A stretch of 10,436 nucleotides of DNA from Candidatus Woesebacteria bacterium GW2011_GWA1_41_7 (GTDB lineage: Bacteria > Patescibacteriota > Microgenomatia > UBA8517): positions 1-10,436 of the forward strand of contig LCBU01000027.1 of NCBI GenBank assembly GCA_000997405.1, given 5' to 3'. The stretch's first letter is position 1; each line of letters opens with the position of its first letter. Both the position numbers and the translations under genes were made by a program. The notes beneath the pieces were generated by a model. That model saw only the letters and a program-made list of their open reading frames with translations, had not been told where the DNA came from and made no database searches. Shown here piece by piece: positions 6,257-10,436 of this stretch.

Positions 6257-7495
6257 TTATTTTTTGATAACGGACTCAACCTTATACAATCCTTTAATCG
6301 TCACACCCGGGTAAATATTCGATTCTTCTCCTACCACGGTTCCGGGCATTGAGGAAACCCTAATACCGACTTTTGATCCGTCACCCATAAAAACACCGAT
6401 TCCACCTATGCCGCTGTCTGTTGCTTTACCTTTCACAATCACATTAATGGAAGATCTGTCCAACCTTTTATTGGCGGTCACAAAACCGGCTCCAACCCTG
6501 CAGTTTTTTCCGATAACGGAATCAGCTACAAATCCCGAATGAAAATGGGTGCCGTCTCCAATAATTGAATTTTTAACATCACAATACCTTTCTATCTGGG
6601 CGCCGCTTCCTAATACGGTTCCACCTCTAACCTGACAGTAAGCTCCTACTACCGCATCCTCGCCAATGTAGGCAGGCCCTTCGATTATTGCAAAATCATA
6701 AATATGCGCGTTTTTACCCACATATATGTCACTGCCCTTAAATACGGCTGTCTTTTCGACAACTGCAGTTTTATCGATGCCGTAGGTAGTTTCAGAAAAT
6801 ATAAAATCTTTCAAACTAAAAAGATCCCAGGGATATTTAAGAGAAGGGGTATTGGTAGTTATTGAGACAGAACCGACATTACCTTCTTTTGCTACTTTAT
6901 TTAAAGTTTCCTCCAGTGAGCAATCAGATATCTGGGTTTTTGAAAGCTCCGGTAAAAAGTCCTTAGAAAATAAGTAAATTCCCACAAGTCTCATATCCGA
7001 AGGTTCGCTTCCGGACTTGGGTTTCTCAACTATCCCACGGATACGGTCATTCTCCAAATCCACTATTCCATATTTGGATGGTGTATTGGTTCTGGTTATT
7101 CCCAAAGTGGCAATATTTTCCGACTCTTTATGCTTTTCAATAAACTCCTTTGCCAGATTATGGAAATTAAACTGACTGGCGTTTATTACAAAGAAATCCT
7201 TTGTAATATATTCCCCGGCCGACAGAATAGCATCAGCCTGCCCCAGGGGTCTTTTTTCGGAAACATATCTTACTCCTTCAAAAGCCGGTATAGACTCGCA
7301 GATTTCTTTTTCTCTTTCAAAATTTTTGGACCCTAAAACCAAAATAATTTCTGAGGGATTAAGTTTTTTAACACTCTCAAGAGTTCTTTCCAGAATCGTT
7401 TTTCCGGCCAGTCTGAAAAAGCTTTTATGAATATCGTTAAAGGGAAAAAATCTTGAAGATTCTCCTCCCGCCAATATCACAACCTGATATTCCAT
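6257..7495 (-). CDS. GlmU-like protein: nucleotidyltransferase domain plus left-handed beta-helix acyltransferase domain
   Basis: The 412-residue protein has an N-terminal sugar-1-phosphate nucleotidyltransferase fold (about 1-230) and a C-terminal left-handed beta-helix (about 240-405) of hexapeptide repeats. N-terminal signs are VVILAGGESSRFFPF (5-19), Lys24 in the DIHKS segment, LGQADAI (84-90), VEKPKSG (156-162), VGIYLF (171-176) and YPWDL (221-225). The helix contains DVKNSIIGDGT (306-316), ADSVIGKNCRVGAG (324-337) and TANKRLD (340-346), close to the acetyltransferase core of GlmU. The LAGG start and the YPWDL and SMPGTVVG segments look more like archaeal bifunctional GlmU-type enzymes than like bacterial GlmU, which has LAAGKGTRM. 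Where the family has a Gly-Asp that binds the catalytic metal, this protein has VINASQ (103-108), so the first activity is doubtful. It starts 2 bases after the murE stop. UDP-GlcNAc synthesis is the natural guess, but the substrate is unproven. Confidence 0.82.
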   Translation of the reverse strand: MEYQVVILAGGESSRFFPFNDIHKSFFRLAGKTILERTLESVKKLNPSEIILVLGSKNFEREKEICESIPAFEGVRYVSEKRPLGQADAILSAGEYITKDFFVINASQFNFHNLAKEFIEKHKESENIATLGITRTNTPSKYGIVDLENDRIRGIVEKPKSGSEPSDMRLVGIYLFSKDFLPELSKTQISDCSLEETLNKVAKEGNVGSVSITTNTPSLKYPWDLFSLKDFIFSETTYGIDKTAVVEKTAVFKGSDIYVGKNAHIYDFAIIEGPAYIGEDAVVGAYCQVRGGTVLGSGAQIERYCDVKNSIIGDGTHFHSGFVADSVIGKNCRVGAGFVTANKRLDRSSINVIVKGKATDSGIGGIGVFMGDGSKVGIRVSSMPGTVVGEESNIYPGVTIKGLYKVESVIKK

Positions 7496-7496
7496 A

Positions 7497-8786
7497 TTAT
7501 TTACTTATATATTCTCTCACAATTTTCTTATCTGACCAAGGAATCTCGTGTACTCCGTCTAAATTCATGGATTTTTCATGTCCTTTTCCAAAAATCCCCA
7601 CCAGATCTCCTTTTTTTGCAATCCCCAAGGCTATTTCAATAGCCTTTTTTCTATCAGGCTCGCTATGGACTGTACTATTCCCCAAAGTCATTCCTTTTTT
7701 TATTTGAGCAATAATATCCTCCGCTTTTTCACTTCTTGGATCCTCAGCCGTCAAAATCACTTCATCTGCAAGTTCTGAGGCAACCTTGCCCATTTTGGGG
7801 CGTTTATAGGAATCCCTTTCGCCGGCACAACCAAAAACAGCAATAAGTTTGCCTTTTGTTTCTAAACGTAGATAGGTTAGCGCTGCTTCAAGTGAGTCCG
7901 GTGTGTGTGCGAAATCCACAAAAATCCTAATGCCTTTGTCATTCTTAATTTCCTCCAGCCTACCTTCAGGTAATTCAAAGGTGTCCATGGCACGGATCGC
8001 CGAATTTCGGTCAATTTCCAAAAAGTCCATAACCTTTAGGGCCGTTTCTATATTGAGATTGTTAAATTTTCCGGGAAGAATGTTTAGTCCTGTTTCTGTC
8101 GGACCCAAAACTTTATATTTAGAGGACTCGATAAACGACTTTTTTACTTTCTTATATTCACCGAATGTTTTATGGTAGTCCAAATGCTCGGGAGCGATAT
8201 TGGTCAAGGCACCGATTCTAAACTTAACTCCGGCAATCCTTTTTTGGTCTATGCCGTGAGAACTAACCTCTATAACTGCATATTCACAACCGGCATCGAC
8301 CATTTCTTTCAAAAATTTATGAAGTGAGATTACGTCAGGACTTGTGACATGAAATCCCGTATCTGCCTCTTTTTCCCCGATTTTGGCTGCAATCGAGGTC
8401 ACCAGACCCGTTTTTTTGCCCAACTTAGTCAACATGTGGTAAATAATAAAACAGGTGGTGGTTTTTCCCTTTGTACCGGTTACTCCGATTAACTTCAATT
8501 TATCGGACGGGTTTCCATACCATTCGGACGCCAGTTGTCCCAGAGCCTCACGCGAATCTTCCACCTTTATATATTTGGCATTATCAATTTTCAGGTCTTC
8601 TTCGCCTACAATCAGCTTAGCTCCGTTTTTTATAGCTTCCTCAATAAATTTGTGTCCGTCTGAAGTTATTCCTTTTACGGCAACGAAAATAAAATTTTCC
8701 CTGACTTCACGGGAATCGCCGGTAATCCCTGAATAATCATGAATGTCCTTTTTTAACTGTTCAAAATTTTTATGAATATTAGTCAT
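7497..8786 (-). CDS. murE: UDP-N-acetylmuramoyl-tripeptide synthetase, MurE type (short form)
   Basis: MurE adds the third stem-peptide residue, a diamino acid, to UDP-MurNAc-L-Ala-D-Glu. Motifs in order: DSREVRENFIFVAVKG (24-39), the N-terminal UDP-binding domain signature; ATP loop GVTGTKGKTTT (101-111); VIEVSSHGID (171-180); TNIAPEHLDYH (195-205) with Lys215 at the carbamylated-lysine place; LPGKFNNLN (237-245); PEGRLE (273-278); VDFAHTPDSL (290-299); EDPR (348-351); and GKGHE (400-404). The length is 429 against about 480-500. Only about 30 residues separate DYH from LPGKFN, where the family has roughly twice or more, so part of the central domain is lost. EDPR stands where meso-diaminopimelate enzymes have DNPR; the arginine is kept but the asparagine is not, so the choice of diaminopimelate or lysine is open. 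murF does not follow, unlike many clusters. Confidence 0.95.
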   Translation of the reverse strand: MTNIHKNFEQLKKDIHDYSGITGDSREVRENFIFVAVKGITSDGHKFIEEAIKNGAKLIVGEEDLKIDNAKYIKVEDSREALGQLASEWYGNPSDKLKLIGVTGTKGKTTTCFIIYHMLTKLGKKTGLVTSIAAKIGEKEADTGFHVTSPDVISLHKFLKEMVDAGCEYAVIEVSSHGIDQKRIAGVKFRIGALTNIAPEHLDYHKTFGEYKKVKKSFIESSKYKVLGPTETGLNILPGKFNNLNIETALKVMDFLEIDRNSAIRAMDTFELPEGRLEEIKNDKGIRIFVDFAHTPDSLEAALTYLRLETKGKLIAVFGCAGERDSYKRPKMGKVASELADEVILTAEDPRSEKAEDIIAQIKKGMTLGNSTVHSEPDRKKAIEIALGIAKKGDLVGIFGKGHEKSMNLDGVHEIPWSDKKIVREYISK

Positions 8787-8805
8787 AGCCTATATACAAT
8801 TTAAC

Positions 8806-8811
8806 ATTATA
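8806..8811 (-). promoter_or_regulatory. Putative -10 box upstream of murE
   Basis: A perfect TATAAT lies in the 62-base gap between the phosphatase-like gene and murE, 19 bases before the murE ATG. A start about 7 bases downstream would give a leader of roughly 12 bases. An AGG two bases before the ATG is a poor ribosome binding site. No matching -35 was found. The hexamer AGGCTA occurs three times in or beside the gap (8850-8855, 8810-8815, 8786-8791), possibly by chance. No terminator hairpin is seen between the two genes, so read-through is possible. Confidence 0.4.
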
Positions 8812-8848
8812 GCCTGTAAGAAAAATGGTTGCATAAGAAAAGCCCAAT

Positions 8849-9952
8849 TTAGCCTGCCAAAGGAAGTGAGTTTATACCCTTGTAGCTTATGTCGACACTC
8901 ATTATTGTGGAGTCGTCTCTGTTTTTAAGCCTGAAAATCTTCTCATATTTAGGGTCGTTATCTAAAATCGGAATACCTTTGTCTATCACCGAGCCCTCGT
9001 CACTATTTTCATCAATTACATTGAATAGACTTCTGACTGAATCCTCAAAACTGACACCATCTCCCGTGTATGGCTGGATTGTTCCGTCCGAAAACATCAT
9101 GACACGCTCAATATTGCCATTCAGTTTGTATTCATTGGTGTAATAAAGTCGGTTTCCTATAAGTTGCTGCATTCCATTCAGAATTCCACATCCTCCGGGG
9201 CTATTTATTTTTCTTCTAAATGAATCTTTGAGATGTGCTTCACAAAGCGGTTTTGTTTTCGGATCTTTTCTAACCTCATTCCGGGCAATATTATACTTCT
9301 CGCAAAGGCTAATAAAATACTCATTCGTTTCCTTGTCGAACCTTTCATTCGTGTTGTTGCTGGCAACCTCAATTTCTCCGTTTTGCTTTTGCAAAGCAAT
9401 AAAGGTATCCGCAACCTGCGCTACTGTCATTTTTTCGTTGGGAACATCGATAAGCACAAGTGCGGCCGCCATTCCCGGAATGCTACAGGGGTCGGAATAA
9501 TCCACACCAGGAACTCTATCAAACTTAACAGGAAGCCAACTGTTAATTGTTTTTAACACATCCTCCGCGGTTATGTCGTCCGGCTGACAAAGTTTTCTAA
9601 ATTCCTCACTTTTCCGAAATATCATCGAGGTCAGATGTGAAACATAAAATGCCCCGCTCATCTCAAGCCTTTCCAAACCCTCAATTTTTTTCTGACTTGA
9701 GGCTCCGTCAAAAACAGCAAGAAGAGTCCTTCCTTTACCCATGGGGAAAACGGCATAAGAATCTTCGTTCATTTTGCCAGCCGCGCCTGAGCCGACGGTT
9801 TCCGCAAAGTAAGAACCGCCGATGAATTCTCCACGTTCAATGTTTCGCTCAAGTTTTTTCTTCTCTTCATCATTCAGAACCAATTCCTCATAATAAGGCA
9901 GCTCATGCCCTTCCGGGTTGATTCCGATTGAGGTGTCAATTACACGTTCCAT
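8849..9952 (-). CDS. PP2C-family (PPM) protein phosphatase-like protein
   Basis: The 367-residue protein carries the spaced aspartate motifs of metal-dependent Ser/Thr phosphatases of the PP2C family: KMNEDSYAVF (60-69) with Asp64, LAVFDGASS (78-86) with Asp82, a central MAAALVLIDV (161-170) and VAQVADTFIAL (177-187), MMFSDGTIQ (285-293) with Asp289, and RDDSTIMSV (345-353). All four metal-binding acidic positions appear to be kept, so it is probably active. Differences from typical bacterial PP2C (about 240 residues) are an N-terminal extension of about 55 residues and a long insert at about 190-280. DGASS replaces the usual DGxGG. No membrane segment or signal peptide is visible, so it should act in the cytoplasm. 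It follows the 105-residue gene by 5 bases and likely shares its transcript. No kinase gene is in view, so its substrate is unknown. Confidence 0.85.
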   Translation of the reverse strand: MERVIDTSIGINPEGHELPYYEELVLNDEEKKKLERNIERGEFIGGSYFAETVGSGAAGKMNEDSYAVFPMGKGRTLLAVFDGASSQKKIEGLERLEMSGAFYVSHLTSMIFRKSEEFRKLCQPDDITAEDVLKTINSWLPVKFDRVPGVDYSDPCSIPGMAAALVLIDVPNEKMTVAQVADTFIALQKQNGEIEVASNNTNERFDKETNEYFISLCEKYNIARNEVRKDPKTKPLCEAHLKDSFRRKINSPGGCGILNGMQQLIGNRLYYTNEYKLNGNIERVMMFSDGTIQPYTGDGVSFEDSVRSLFNVIDENSDEGSVIDKGIPILDNDPKYEKIFRLKNRDDSTIMSVDISYKGINSLPLAG

Positions 9953-9957
9953 ATTGA

Positions 9958-10275
9958 TTAAATTACTTTCGTTGTTTTCTTCATCGACCTAAAAACCGGG
10001 TGTGCATTTTCCGGATCCCCTATATATTGGGGAAATCCGGGTGCGGGCACCGCGTTGATTAATGTCTTTTCGCCATTTTGGTCGACTTCAAGTGAATAGT
10101 GCACTCCAAGACCCGCTTTGGCTTCGGGATGAACTAAAATGTCCACCTGGGCGGTGGGGAATTCCTGTTTTACTGCTTTTTCTATCTGCGATACGGAGTT
10201 CCGGCAATTTCCTGCATCACTCAATGAATCCTTCTCCTGAAGAAGTTTTCTTACAAAGGCGCCTGTTCTTTCCAT
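9958..10275 (-). CDS. Small protein of unknown function, possibly with a Cys-His-Asn arrangement
   Basis: I do not recognise this 105-residue protein. It has no signal peptide or membrane segment. The first half looks helical, with AGNCRNSVSQIEKAVKQ at 21-37; the second half looks like strands, with GVHYSLEVDQNGEKTLINAV (58-77) and then PAPGFPQYIGD (77-87). A cysteine at the start of a helix (Cys24), a histidine on a strand (His59) and an asparagine 15 residues on (Asn74) recall the order and spacing of transglutaminase- or papain-like folds, but this is a weak analogy without the usual flanking residues. It lies 5 bases before the phosphatase-like gene, so the two probably work together. Its ATG is 6 bases after TAGACT, a weak -10-like sequence. 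About 15 bases further upstream the insertion-element-like region begins. Confidence 0.7.
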   Translation of the reverse strand: MERTGAFVRKLLQEKDSLSDAGNCRNSVSQIEKAVKQEFPTAQVDILVHPEAKAGLGVHYSLEVDQNGEKTLINAVPAPGFPQYIGDPENAHPVFRSMKKTTKVI

Positions 10276-10332
10276 AGTGTTAGTCTAATTTATGAATCAC
10301 CCACGACCTCACGGTCGGGGTTTCTTCTCATT

Positions 10333-10359
10333 CAGATTCACATCAAAGCTGTGAATCTG
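10333..10359. repeat. Perfect 10-base hairpin with a 7-base loop
   Basis: Arms CAGATTCACA and TGTGAATCTG are exact reverse complements around the loop TCAAAGC on the plus strand. The whole loop plus two stem bases (CATCAAAGC, 10341-10349) is complementary to GCTTTGATG at 10420-10428, so an RNA from either strand could form a pseudoknot or loop-tail pairing. This is more than a plain terminator would need and fits a structured RNA at an insertion-element end. Confidence 0.7.
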
Positions 10360-10394
10360 TGCTCGTCGTAAACGACTCGCTAAAAGCATTCATC

Positions 10395-10417
10395 CACTTG
10401 CTAACGCAAGTGTTTTT
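10395..10417 (+). terminator. Hairpin followed by T-run (terminator-like on the plus strand)
   Basis: CACTTGC, loop TAAC, GCAAGTG, then TTTTTC read on the plus strand. This has the shape of an intrinsic terminator, but there is no plus-strand gene upstream in the window for it to end. I think it more likely belongs to the hairpin set of the insertion-element end; the terminator reading is kept as an alternative. Confidence 0.25.
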
Positions 10418-10436
10418 CTGCTTTGATGATAAAAAC

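Larger units (their letters stand above)
10285..10436 (-). mobile_element. Probable IS200/IS605-type (TnpB-associated) element terminus, body outside the window
   Basis: No complete gene fits here. The stretch is packed with hairpins. Stem 10299-10308 pairs with 10313-10321 around a TCAC loop with one bulged A (10303). A perfect 10-base stem pairs 10333-10342 with 10350-10359. A small stem GTCG/CGAC lies at 10365-10376. A perfect 7-base stem pairs 10395-10401 with 10406-10412. On the minus strand the outer hairpins sit in similar surroundings: AAGCAGAAAAAC, stem, GGATGAATG, and GAGAAGAAACC, stem, GGTGATTCAT. Subterminal imperfect hairpins with a bulge, and this GA-rich lead-in, are what I associate with the right end and omega-RNA region of IS200/IS605 elements carrying tnpB. 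The transposase would lie right of the window. The minus-strand frame ending at 10343 gives 30 open residues from the edge (tail TSTDSQL) and might be a tnpB tail, but I cannot confirm it. The orientation and exact boundary near 10290 are inferences. Confidence 0.5.

Noticed and set aside
8787..8848. Intrinsic terminator or riboswitch between the phosphatase-like gene and murE
   Set aside because: No stem followed by a T-run on the minus strand, and 62 bases is too short for a recognisable riboswitch.
9205..9414. A 69-residue minus-strand open frame inside the phosphatase-like gene
   Set aside because: It lies wholly inside a well-supported gene in another frame and has no recognisable features.
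1..10436. UGA recoding (glycine), as in some CPR lineages
   Set aside because: TGA ends murB and murC exactly at four-base overlaps with the next gene and ends the HAD gene sensibly; no in-frame TGA interrupts any gene.
10285..10436. CRISPR array
   Set aside because: The hairpins are all different, and no direct repeats with regular spacers are present.
1..10436. tRNA or rRNA genes
   Set aside because: No cloverleaf-like or ribosomal sequence was seen; the only non-coding stretch over 100 bases is at the right end and shows other structure.

Overview
The window is almost wholly coding and all genes lie on the minus strand, so transcription runs from the right edge to the left. It is a peptidoglycan-precursor (mur) cluster. 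In transcription order it holds a 105-residue protein of unknown function, a PP2C-type phosphatase-like protein, murE, a GlmU-like two-domain nucleotidyltransferase/left-handed beta-helix protein, a small HAD-family protein, murC, murB, murD, an aminotransferase-fold (DegT-like) protein, murI, and the start of ddl, which is cut by the left edge.

The organism is most likely a bacterium with a compact, moderately AT-rich genome. I lean to the Candidate Phyla Radiation (Patescibacteria, perhaps the Microgenomates side). The reasons are the shortened Mur ligases, the GlmU-like protein of archaeal flavour, weak or absent Shine-Dalgarno sequences, gene overlaps of a few bases, a palindrome embedded in a coding sequence, and an IS200/IS605-like end. 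This placement is an inference from general character, not from a marker gene. TGA ends murC, murB and the HAD gene at sensible places, so the genetic code is standard and the UGA-glycine lineages are unlikely.

Layout: 10285-10436 is non-coding, rich in hairpins, and resembles the terminus of an IS200/IS605 (TnpB-type) element whose body would lie beyond the right edge. 9958-10275 and 8849-9952 form a two-gene unit (small protein plus phosphatase). After a 62-base gap with a TATAAT box, 8786 down to 1 is a tight cell-wall cluster with gaps of -4 to +29 bases.

Together MurI (D-Glu), MurB (UDP-MurNAc), MurC (L-Ala addition), MurD (D-Glu addition), MurE (third residue) and Ddl (D-Ala-D-Ala) cover most of the cytoplasmic route to the UDP-MurNAc-peptide. 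murF, mraY, murG and murA are not in the window. The GlmU-like protein plausibly belongs to UDP-GlcNAc or another sugar-nucleotide step. The HAD and aminotransferase-like proteins have no assigned step.

For a second look: TATAAT boxes 6-8 bases before three start codons (leaderless-type promoters); trimmed domains in MurC, MurD and MurE; loss of the usual Gly-Asp metal motif in the GlmU-like protein; a hydrophobic segment in the aminotransferase-like protein; and a hairpin whose entire loop is complementary to a distant stretch in the element-like right end.
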